Shown here: positions 1 to 4,911 of the stretch, one piece after another
How the letters are laid out: every line of letters starts with the position of its first letter
Numbering within the stretch: the first letter of the stretch is position 1
Assembly: GCA_016844565.1 (NCBI GenBank)
Contig: JAENJB010000098.1
Span: 1 to 5,052 of the forward strand
DNA from: Dehalococcoidia bacterium
Lineage (GTDB): Bacteria; Chloroflexota; Dehalococcoidia; JAENJB01
Length of the DNA: 5,052 nt
Reading direction: 5' to 3'
Translations under genes and position numbers: made by a program
Notes under the pieces: model-generated
The model's database searches: none
Told to the model about the DNA's origin: nothing
Seen by the model: only the letters and a program-made list of their open reading frames with translations

Positions 1-147
1 ATAGGAGACACCATGCTCCTCATCAACGACCACGACCCCCGCCCGCTGCACTATCAGTTCATGATGGAGCGGAAAGACCAATTCGAGTGGAAATCAGAGG
101 AGAAGGGCCCTCAACACTGGGAGGCCACCATCAAGAAGGTAGCCTGA
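1..147 (+). CDS. DUF2249-domain protein, 3' end only
   Basis: This is the C-terminal 48 residues of a gene that begins before the window; reading frame 1 is open from the first base to a TGA at 145-147. The peptide contains LINDHDPRPLHYQF, then FEW, then GPQHWEATIKK. This is the hallmark end of the DUF2249 domain (NDHDP...L.YQF...FEW...GP..W...I). DUF2249 is a small, probably soluble domain of unknown biochemical role. It is often found next to or fused with hemerythrin HHE domains in anaerobes and denitrifiers. That fits the hemerythrin-like gene 243 bases downstream, so the two may form one module. An internal ATG lies at 13-15, but the homology runs upstream of it (IGDT before MLLINDHDP), so it is not the likely start. 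The family call is fairly sure; the function is unknown. Confidence 0.8.
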   Translation: MGDTMLLINDHDPRPLHYQFMMERKDQFEWKSEEKGPQHWEATIKKVA

Positions 148-193
148 GCCAGGTCCGCAGGGTGGGTTGCGGAAGAGTATCCATGCATCATTT

Positions 194-228
194 GTCATTG
201 CGAGGGGCAAAGCCCCGAAGCAATCTCA
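194..228 (+). repeat. Dispersed palindromic repeat, copy 1
   Basis: It starts with GTCATTGCGAG (194-204) and ends with GAAGCAATCTC (217-227). Between them is a small hairpin, GGGGC-AAA-GCCCC, at 204-216. Both ends reappear as exact reverse complements in copy 2 (360-370 and 320-330). The two copies therefore form an inverted pair that could fold into a long stem around 229-318. Confidence 0.75.
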
Positions 229-318
229 TAACGGCGCTTATATGAACAGCGGTTCTATGTTTGCATGATGGCAGGCCAAGCATGAACACAGAGCGCGGCA
301 TGCGCACGAAGAACTGCA

Positions 319-370
319 GGAGATTGCTTCGCGGAGTTTATCCTGAGCCTGTCGAAGGGCTCGCAATGAC
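319..370 (-). repeat. Dispersed palindromic repeat, copy 2 (inverted)
   Basis: GAGATTGCTTC (320-330) and CTCGCAATGAC (360-370) are the reverse complements of the two ends of copy 1. The interior differs from copy 1: it carries a second short repeat, TCCTGAGCCTGTCGAAGG, at 341-358. The element ends only 20 bases before the hemerythrin start codon, so the Shine-Dalgarno of that gene lies just outside it. Confidence 0.75.
341..358 (+). repeat. Nested 18-base repeat, copy A
   Basis: The 18-mer TCCTGAGCCTGTCGAAGG lies inside dispersed-repeat copy 2. Related 18-mers lie at 4749-4766 (CCCTGAGCATAGCGAAGG) and 4878-4895 (TCCTGAACGTAGTGAAGG). They share the pattern CCTGA.C.T...GAAGG or a close variant. 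This looks like a second small repeat that has inserted in, or become part of, the larger one. Confidence 0.6.
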
Positions 371-390
371 CGTTAGGATGGAGTCTCACT

Positions 391-852
391 ATGGCTTTGG
401 AAGCATTGAAAGAAGGCCACCGCAAAGCCCTCAAGGTGGTTGAGGAGTTGGAGGGCGCCCTCGCCCGGGCGAAAGCAGGCGATGCCGCAGCCGCACTGGC
501 GGTCACCCGGGGGCTGCTGCCCTTTCTCGAGAAGGAGCAGGAGGTCCACTTCCGGCAGGAGGAAGAGGGGCTCTTCCTTTACCTGGCTCGGATCACCGGG
601 GACGGCCCCATCCAGGCCATGGTGGGCGAGCACGAGAGCTACTGGAAGGCGGTCGCCGGCCTCCGCGAGCTGGCCGAAAAGGGCGGAGAGGCCCTCCTGA
701 TCGCAAGGCTGCTCGCCCATATTATCGAGCTGCTGCGCGGCCACATCCACCGCGAGGAGACCACCTATTTCCCTCTGGCCGAGCAGCGCCTGAGCCCCGA
801 GCAACTCGACGCCGTGGACCGGGAGATGGAAGCTATCGCTGGGCTGCGCTAG
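391..852 (+). CDS. Hemerythrin HHE-domain protein
   Basis: This 153-residue, soluble, all-helical protein is of the hemerythrin-like cation-binding family. Such proteins bind a di-iron centre and act in oxygen or NO sensing, binding or iron storage. Likely iron ligands are H10 (EGHRKAL), H53 with E57 (HFRQE), H81 (GEHESYW) and H118 with E122 (HIHRE), followed by the usual YFPLAE segment. The spacing H...HxxxE...H...HxxxE matches the family, and the length is typical of a single-domain member. There is no signal peptide or membrane segment, so it is probably cytoplasmic. The ATG at 391 follows a purine-rich AGGATGGAG (375-383) at 7 bases. The nearest gene upstream is a DUF2249 protein, a frequent partner. 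The family call is strong; the physiological role (O2, NO or iron) is inferred only. Confidence 0.9.
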   Translation: MALEALKEGHRKALKVVEELEGALARAKAGDAAAALAVTRGLLPFLEKEQEVHFRQEEEGLFLYLARITGDGPIQAMVGEHESYWKAVAGLRELAEKGGEALLIARLLAHIIELLRGHIHREETTYFPLAEQRLSPEQLDAVDREMEAIAGLR

Positions 853-891
853 ACCACTATGGGCAACAAGAGCAGAGGAGCAAACCTGCGT

Positions 892-921
892 TTGACAGCC
901 TTCCTCGCGAGAGGGTAATAT
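892..921 (+). promoter_or_regulatory. Candidate sigma70-type promoter for the amidohydrolase gene
   Basis: A perfect -35 hexamer TTGACA (892-897) is followed after 18 bases by TAATAT (916-921), a 4 of 6 match to TATAAT. It sits in the gap after the hemerythrin stop and about 65 bases before the amidohydrolase start at 986. An 8-base palindrome, CTCGCGAG (904-911), lies in the spacer and could be an operator, though it may be chance. If real, this promoter separates the DUF2249/hemerythrin pair from the downstream amidohydrolase-ferredoxin-AOR set. Confidence 0.45.
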
Positions 922-985
922 CGTATGACTGGCCATCAAACCGATGGAGCGAGATGGCACTCGGCACAGGAGCAGGGGGTTTACG

Positions 986-1969
986 ATGAAGATTGATATC
1001 TCCGCCCACATCATCCCTCCCGGGTTGAGAAAGGTGGCTTCCCTGACCGCCGGCGGCAGGATAGCTTTCACGCAGCTGCCCGTTCTGGACAGCCTGGAGG
1101 CCCGCTTCAAGGTCATGGCCAAGTACCCTGATGTGGTCCAGATACTCTCGGTTGCCCATACCCTGGAGGGGGCCGGCAACCCGAAGGTGGTCTACGAGCT
1201 GGCCCGGATAGCCAACAATGAGATGGCGGAGCTGGTGGCCAGGTATCCCGATAAATTCGTCGGCGTGGCGGCCATCATGCCCCTCCTGGATATGGATTCG
1301 GCGCTCCGGGAGACCGACCACGCTATAAAGGAGCTGGGCTGCAAGGGGATCATGATCAGCGCCGACGCGACCCGTCCTCTGGACAAGCCGGAGTTCATGG
1401 CTCTCTATGAGAAGATGGCCGGTTATGACCTGCCCATCTGGATTCACCCTATGGGAGACCACCGCCGGCCCGACTATGACGGCGAAAAGGAGTCCAAGTA
1501 CCGGATGTGGGGACTCTGGGGCTGGCCTTACCAGACCACCCTCGCCATGACGCGTCTCGTCTTCAGCGGCGTCTTTGACCGCTTCCCGAATATTAAGTTC
1601 ATCACTCACCATGCCGGCGCCATGGTGCCCTTCAATTCATACCGCATCCACAACTGGTTTGACCCGGCGGCGGAGAGGAAGGAAGACTTCATGGTCCGGC
1701 TGAAAAAGCACCCCGCGGACTACTTCCGTATGTTCTACAACGATACCGCCAACGCCGGCAACACTGCCGGCCTGATGTGCGCCCACGATTTCTTTGGCGC
1801 CGGCCATCTCCTTTTCGCCAGTGACATGCCCTACGGCATGCCCTCGGGCTACGGCGATACCCTGTACGAGAACACCATCAAATTTGTCGAGAAAATGAAC
1901 ATCCCCGCCAAAGAAAAGGAAAGGGTCTTCGCCGGAAACGCCCGGAGTTTGTTTCGCATCAAGCAATAG
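986..1969 (+). CDS. Amidohydrolase-2 family protein (ACMSD-like metal-dependent hydrolase/decarboxylase)
   Basis: This 327-residue TIM-barrel protein is of the Amidohydro_2 family, which includes aminocarboxymuconate-semialdehyde decarboxylase and resorcylate-type decarboxylases. Members use one metal ion to decarboxylate or hydrolyse (often aromatic) carboxylates. Visible motifs are the N-terminal strand MKIDISAHIIPP with H8, IWIHP with H154, FITHHAG with H208/H209, and FASDMPYG with D280 near the C-terminus. Length is normal for the family. The first His of the usual HxH motif is Ser6. The start at 986 is chosen over an in-frame ATG at 944 because the fold's first strand begins at MKIDI and AGGGGG (974-979) sits 6 bases upstream. 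No signal peptide is seen. It lies upstream of the polyferredoxin and AOR genes on the same strand, suggesting a shared pathway. The family is sure; the substrate and whether it is a decarboxylase are not. Confidence 0.88.
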   Translation: MKIDISAHIIPPGLRKVASLTAGGRIAFTQLPVLDSLEARFKVMAKYPDVVQILSVAHTLEGAGNPKVVYELARIANNEMAELVARYPDKFVGVAAIMPLLDMDSALRETDHAIKELGCKGIMISADATRPLDKPEFMALYEKMAGYDLPIWIHPMGDHRRPDYDGEKESKYRMWGLWGWPYQTTLAMTRLVFSGVFDRFPNIKFITHHAGAMVPFNSYRIHNWFDPAAERKEDFMVRLKKHPADYFRMFYNDTANAGNTAGLMCAHDFFGAGHLLFASDMPYGMPSGYGDTLYENTIKFVEKMNIPAKEKERVFAGNARSLFRIKQ

Positions 1970-2025
1970 CGACACTCGGAAGCAGCAGTTCAATCCCAGT
2001 CAGAGTTGAATTCTACAGTTGTGTC

Positions 2026-2053
2026 GTCATTGCGAGCGAAGCGAAGCAATGAC
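2026..2053. repeat. Dispersed palindromic repeat, compact copy 3
   Basis: This is a 28-base minimal form of the repeat. GTCATTGC (2026-2033) and GCAATGAC (2046-2053) are exact inverted 8-mers around a 12-base GCGAAGCG-rich loop. It retains the GTCATTGCGAG end, and its other arm mirrors that end instead of reading GCAATCTC. It lies between the amidohydrolase and the polyferredoxin gene, ending 11 bases before the strong Shine-Dalgarno AGGAGGT. A hairpin here could affect mRNA processing or translation, but no such role is shown. Confidence 0.75.
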
Positions 2054-2064
2054 GGAGGAGAGTC

Positions 2065-2071
2065 AGGAGGT
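2065..2071 (+). promoter_or_regulatory. Strong Shine-Dalgarno of the polyferredoxin gene
   Basis: AGGAGGT, close to the anti-16S consensus, is 9 bases before the ATG at 2081. It decides the start: a longer in-frame reading from 2006 would translate the dispersed repeat, giving a peptide with no family match. Confidence 0.75.
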
Positions 2072-2080
2072 AATACTGGC

Positions 2081-2665
2081 ATGAAGAAGGTGCTACTGGT
2101 GGAGCCTGAAGAGTGCGGGGGGTGCCGCACCTGTGAGCTTATCTGCTCCTGGAGCCATGACCCCGGGGTCATTCGCCCTTCGGTCTCTCGCATCAAGGTA
2201 CTGAAAAGGGAGGAGCTGGGCATCAACGTGCCCATGGTCTGCGCCCACTGCGATAAACCGCCCTGCCGGGACGCCTGCCCGGTGAACGCCATCTACCGTC
2301 ATGAAGAGACCGAGGCGGTCATCATCGACCCGGACGCCTGCATCGGCTGCCGGGCCTGCATCGTGGCCTGCCCCTGGGGAGCCATCGGGATGGACTCGGA
2401 GAAGAAGCAAATCATCAAGTGCGACCTCTGCGGAGGCGACCCGAAGTGCGTCCAGTGGTGTCCACGCAACGCCCTGAGATATGAAAAGGCTGAGGTAGTG
2501 ACCAGCTTCAAACAAAGGGCGGTGATGGAGAACCAGGTAGCCAAACAGCTCATCCAGTCCAGGAAGGACTTCGGCCAGAAGAAAGTTGTCCTCAGCGGCT
2601 ATTCGGCCCGCTCCGATCAGTCCCAGGACAATAAGAACTCACCGTCCGGCGAGAAGAAGGCATAG
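2081..2665 (+). CDS. Four-cluster [4Fe-4S] ferredoxin-like electron-transfer subunit
   Basis: This 194-residue protein has sixteen cysteines in four cluster-binding groups: C12/C15/C18/C22, C54/C57/C62/C66, C87/C90/C93/C97 and C114/C117/C123/C127. The third is a classic CxxCxxCxxxCP motif. The arrangement matches the DmsB/HycB-type dicluster-pair subunits that pass electrons to or from molybdo- and tungsto-enzymes, and the small iron-sulfur subunits encoded beside AOR genes. There is no Tat signal or membrane anchor, so it is probably cytoplasmic. Residues after about 140 form a low-complexity, charged tail without cysteines (ending SPSGEKKA). The gene lies 151 bases upstream of the AOR, so its likely job is to carry electrons between AOR and ferredoxin, NAD(P) or another partner. 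A BamC-like subunit of a benzoyl-CoA reductase is an alternative, but no other bam-type gene is in view. Cluster number is certain from motifs; the partner is inferred. Confidence 0.88.
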   Translation: MKKVLLVEPEECGGCRTCELICSWSHDPGVIRPSVSRIKVLKREELGINVPMVCAHCDKPPCRDACPVNAIYRHEETEAVIIDPDACIGCRACIVACPWGAIGMDSEKKQIIKCDLCGGDPKCVQWCPRNALRYEKAEVVTSFKQRAVMENQVAKQLIQSRKDFGQKKVVLSGYSARSDQSQDNKNSPSGEKKA

Positions 2666-2679
2666 AGGCAAGGGATTAT

Positions 2680-2715
2680 CCTCTCTTCCCTGGAGGGAGA
2701 GAGTTAGAGAGAGGG
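2680..2715 (-). repeat. CCCTCTCC-type repeat, copy 1 (inverted)
   Basis: Read on the - strand this 36-base stretch begins CCCTCTC and has a TCTCCC core, closely resembling the copy at 2736-2771. It can also fold alone: CTCT-TCCC pairs with GGGA-GAG around TGGA (2691-2694), with one bulged base. It begins 15 bases after the polyferredoxin stop codon. Confidence 0.6.
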
Positions 2716-2735
2716 GGACGCGCACGAAAAGTCCA

Positions 2736-2771
2736 CCCTCTCCTTAGTCCTCTCCCGTCAAGGGAGAGGAG
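2736..2771 (+). repeat. CCCTCTCC-type repeat, copy 2
   Basis: This is the direct-orientation partner of 2680-2715. It contains a perfect 9-base stem, TCCTCTCCC (2748-2756) with GGGAGAGGA (2762-2770), around a GTCAA loop. It looks like a dispersed stem-loop element. No T-run follows, so it is not a convincing intrinsic terminator, although the strong stem could attenuate transcription into the AOR gene. Confidence 0.65.
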
Positions 2772-2816
2772 ATTTACGTCAATCGTAGTGTCTATGACAA
2801 TGAAGAGGAACATCTC

Positions 2817-4754
2817 ATGACATACGGCTGGGCCGGCACCCTTCTATGGGTTGACCTCACCCAGGGGCGGATCACGCGGCAACCGCTGGATGAAGACTTC
2901 GCCCTGAAGTGGCTGGGTGGTGAAGGATTCGGCGCCCGCCTGCTCTGGGAACGGGTAGGGCCGGAAGTCAAGGACGGCCTCGACCCCGAAAACATACTGG
3001 TCTTCGCCGCCGGCCCCCTCATCAGCACCCTCGCCCCAAGCTCCGGCCGGCTGGAAATCATCACCAAATCAGCACTCACCGGAATCTTCGGCGATAGCAA
3101 CAGCGGCGGCCACTTCGCCCCGGAGCTGAAACAGGCCGGCTACGACGCCCTCATCGTAACGGGAAGGGCCGAGAGACCGGTCTATATCTGGATAGACGAT
3201 GAGGAGGTGGAAATCAGGGATGCGGCCCATCTGTGGGGAAGGACCGTCCCTGAGACCGACGACATTCTCAGAAAAGAGCTGGCCGGAGATGACATTCAGG
3301 TTGCCTGCATCGGCCCCGGGGGCGAGAACCTGGTGCGTTACGCCGCCATCCTCAACAACCGGACAAGGGCGGCGGGATGGGGTGGAGCAGGCGCCGTGGC
3401 CGGCTCCAAGAAGCTGAAGGCCATCGCCGTTCGGGGCACCCGGGGGGTGCGCGTGGCCCGGCCGGCGCAGTTCGAGCAGGCCTGCTGGGCGGCCCACCGG
3501 AAGCTCCTGACAGATGTCCGCCTGCTGGAGACCCGCCGCAGAATGGGCACCATGCACCTGATGCGCATGTACCACTTCGGCGGCTATAGCGCCATGAGGA
3601 ACTGCACCATCAGCCAGGCACCCGACGAATTCGTCGAGAAGGTGTCCGGTGAGAAGTGGGCCGACGAGTACATCGTCGGCACCATGGGCTGTCATGGCTG
3701 CCTCCAGCACTGCTCCCACTTCGCCGTCGTCAAGAACGGTCCTTATAAGGGACTGGCCTCGGAAGGCTTTGAGTTCGCCTGCCTCGGTCCCTATCTCTAC
3801 TCCTATGGCTCGGATAACCTGGCCTTCGCCTTTGCCGCCGCCAAGTACTGCAACGAGCAGGGGCTGGACACCACCGCCCCGGCCGGCGCCATTTCCTGGG
3901 CCACCGATTGTTTCCAGCGCGGGATCCTGACGGAGAAAGATACCGACGGCCTGGTCCTGAACTGGGGCGATGAGGCGGTGGCCCTGGAGCTCTTACGAAA
4001 GATAACCCATCGCGAAGGCTTCGGCGACCTGCTAGCAGAGGGCGTTGAGAAGGCAGCCAGGGCCGTTGGCAGAGGCTCCGAGCGCTATGCTCAGACCATC
4101 AAAGGGCGGTATTGCTACGAGTTCAACGCCCATACCAACTACGGCTGCGCCATCGCAGCTGCCACCTCCACCAGGGGCTGCGACCATCTCAAGGGATGGC
4201 CCCAGTTTGAGTTCAGCGCCCCTCCACCGGAGGTGTCGCAACGAAGGTGGGGCTACCCGACCACCGGCGACCGGCGCAGCCACAAGGGGAAGGCCCCGAT
4301 GACGGTGGAAGGTCAGCGCCTCCACACCCTGGTGGATATCCTGGGCACCTGCAAGTTCAACGGCGCTATCGGTCTGCACGGCCTGAACGAAGAGGACTAC
4401 GCCCGGATGCTTTCCCCCCTCATCGGGGTGGACCTGAGCGGGAAGGACCTCTTCCACATCGCCGACAGGGTGTGGAACCAGGAGCAGGCTTTCAATATCC
4501 GGCAGGGCCTGGGCCGCAAGGATGACACCATTCCCGAGATGTACATGAAGGAGCCGCTCAATGCCGGCCCCCTCAAGGGCACTGTAATCGAGAAGGAAAA
4601 GTTCGAGATGATGCTGGACGACTACTACCAGCTTCGCGGCTGGGATGTGAGCACCGGTTTCCCCACCAGGGAAACACTGGAGAGCCTGGACCTGAAGGAC
4701 GTGGCGGATGAGCTGGCCTCCCTCTCGTCATTGCGAGCCCCGAGTTTGCCCTGA
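2817..4754 (+). CDS. Aldehyde:ferredoxin oxidoreductase (AOR) family tungsten enzyme
   Basis: This 645-residue protein is a full-length AOR-family oxidoreductase. These enzymes use a tungsten bis-pterin and one [4Fe-4S] cluster to interconvert aldehydes and carboxylic acids with ferredoxin. Cluster ligands are C292, C295 and C299 (CHGCLQHC) and C512 (ILGTCKF). Cofactor segments are GGEGFGA (34-40), SSGR with R78, GDSNSGG with N95, the R184-A185 loop before AGAVAGSKKLKAI, NEQGLD (346-351) and DILGTC (507-512). The domain order and length fit the family. The ATG at 2817 follows AGAGGA at 7 bases. It lies after the polyferredoxin gene and before a second AOR, so the set is probably co-transcribed. 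Trp188 stands where most AORs have Arg in the GRGG-like motif. The C-terminal SSLRAPSLP and the TGA stop lie inside a dispersed repeat. A BamB-type enzyme is an alternative. The family is certain; the substrate is unknown. Confidence 0.93.
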   Translation: MTYGWAGTLLWVDLTQGRITRQPLDEDFALKWLGGEGFGARLLWERVGPEVKDGLDPENILVFAAGPLISTLAPSSGRLEIITKSALTGIFGDSNSGGHFAPELKQAGYDALIVTGRAERPVYIWIDDEEVEIRDAAHLWGRTVPETDDILRKELAGDDIQVACIGPGGENLVRYAAILNNRTRAAGWGGAGAVAGSKKLKAIAVRGTRGVRVARPAQFEQACWAAHRKLLTDVRLLETRRRMGTMHLMRMYHFGGYSAMRNCTISQAPDEFVEKVSGEKWADEYIVGTMGCHGCLQHCSHFAVVKNGPYKGLASEGFEFACLGPYLYSYGSDNLAFAFAAAKYCNEQGLDTTAPAGAISWATDCFQRGILTEKDTDGLVLNWGDEAVALELLRKITHREGFGDLLAEGVEKAARAVGRGSERYAQTIKGRYCYEFNAHTNYGCAIAAATSTRGCDHLKGWPQFEFSAPPPEVSQRRWGYPTTGDRRSHKGKAPMTVEGQRLHTLVDILGTCKFNGAIGLHGLNEEDYARMLSPLIGVDLSGKDLFHIADRVWNQEQAFNIRQGLGRKDDTIPEMYMKEPLNAGPLKGTVIEKEKFEMMLDDYYQLRGWDVSTGFPTRETLESLDLKDVADELASLSSLRAPSLP

Positions 4755-4788
4755 GCATAGCGAAGGGAAATCGGGGCGTGGCAATCTC
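4727..4788 (+). repeat. Dispersed palindromic repeat, copy 4 (overlaps AOR 3' end)
   Basis: It begins GTCATTGCGAG (4727-4737) and ends GCAATCTC (4781-4788). Inside, GCCCCGA (4737-4743) pairs with TCGGGGC (4771-4777), enclosing the nested 18-mer at 4749-4766. Its first 28 bases are read as the last residues and stop codon of the AOR. It forms an inverted pair with copy 5 across a 12-base spacer. Confidence 0.75.
4749..4766 (+). repeat. Nested 18-base repeat, copy B
   Basis: CCCTGAGCATAGCGAAGG lies inside dispersed-repeat copy 4 and is related to the 18-mers at 341-358 and 4878-4895. Its TGA (4752-4754) is the in-frame stop codon of the AOR gene. Confidence 0.6.
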
Positions 4789-4800
4789 ATCAGGTGTGGT

Positions 4801-4836
4801 GAGATTGCTTCGTCGCCTTCGGCTCCTCGCAATGAC
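4801..4836 (-). repeat. Dispersed palindromic repeat, copy 5 (inverted)
   Basis: GAGATTGC (4801-4808) and CTCGCAATGAC (4826-4836) are the reverse complements of the two ends of copy 4. A small GCC-TTC-GGC hairpin (4815-4823) lies within. Together copies 4 and 5 make a 110-base interrupted palindrome between the two AOR genes, the same head-to-head layout as copies 1 and 2. Confidence 0.75.
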
Positions 4837-4841
4837 AGACT

Positions 4842-4875
4842 GGCTCTGGCAGGGGTGTCCAGAGAGGGCAGAGCC
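4842..4875. repeat. Overlapping alternative stem-loops upstream of the second AOR
   Basis: GGCTCTG (4842-4848) is the exact reverse complement of CAGAGCC (4869-4875). CTCTGG (4844-4849) is the exact reverse complement of CCAGAG (4859-4864). The two stems share bases 4844-4848, so they cannot form together. They lie 36-70 bases before the TTG start. This could be a leader structure or a chance result of G/C-rich sequence. Confidence 0.35.
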
Positions 4876-4877
4876 TG

Positions 4878-4895
4878 TCCTGAACGTAGTGAAGG
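4878..4895 (+). repeat. Nested 18-base repeat, copy C
   Basis: TCCTGAACGTAGTGAAGG matches the pattern of copies A and B but stands alone, outside a larger dispersed repeat. It ends 16 bases before the second AOR start and adjoins the purine-rich ribosome-binding region. Confidence 0.55.
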
Positions 4896-4911
4896 AGTGA
4901 GAGGATAGCAA

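Larger units (their letters stand above)
148..390. other. Gene-free gap between DUF2249 and hemerythrin genes
   Basis: I see no credible gene in this 243-base stretch. Open frames crossing it on both strands mostly translate the repeat copies and have no recognisable domain. It holds two inverted copies of the dispersed repeat (listed separately) flanking about 90 bases of unique sequence. A short dyad, GAAC-AGCG-GTTC, lies at 244-255. No clear promoter or T-rich terminator stands out, so transcription of the hemerythrin gene could be read-through from upstream or start here from a weak site. Confidence 0.6.

Noticed and set aside
194..370. CRISPR array
   Set aside because: There are only two copies, in opposite orientation with different interiors, no regular spacers and no cas genes in view.
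261..443. Open frame of 60 codons on the + strand overlapping the hemerythrin start
   Set aside because: It translates the dispersed repeat and then an out-of-frame part of the hemerythrin gene; it has no recognisable domain.
944..985. Upstream in-frame ATG giving the amidohydrolase 14 extra residues
   Set aside because: The extension (MERDGTRHRSRGFT) is not family-like, and the ATG at 986 has its own AGGGGG ribosome-binding site and begins the first barrel strand.
373..1179. Long - strand open frame of 268 codons across the hemerythrin gene
   Set aside because: It is the antisense shadow of GC-rich coding sequence. The + strand frames show clear hemerythrin and amidohydrolase motifs, and this frame shows none.
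857..1612. Long - strand open frame of 251 codons across the amidohydrolase gene
   Set aside because: It is antisense to a gene with intact family motifs and has no recognisable domain of its own.
2006..2080. Upstream in-frame start for the polyferredoxin gene
   Set aside because: The 25 extra residues are translated from the repeat; the AGGAGGT before 2081 is decisive.
2748..2770. Intrinsic terminator after the polyferredoxin gene
   Set aside because: The 9-base stem is strong, but only a short ATTT follows instead of a T-run, and the sequence belongs to a repeat family.
2773..2801. TTTACG-17-GACAAT as a promoter for the first AOR
   Set aside because: Both hexamers match only 4 of 6 bases, and a start about 7 bases beyond would fall at the ribosome-binding site.
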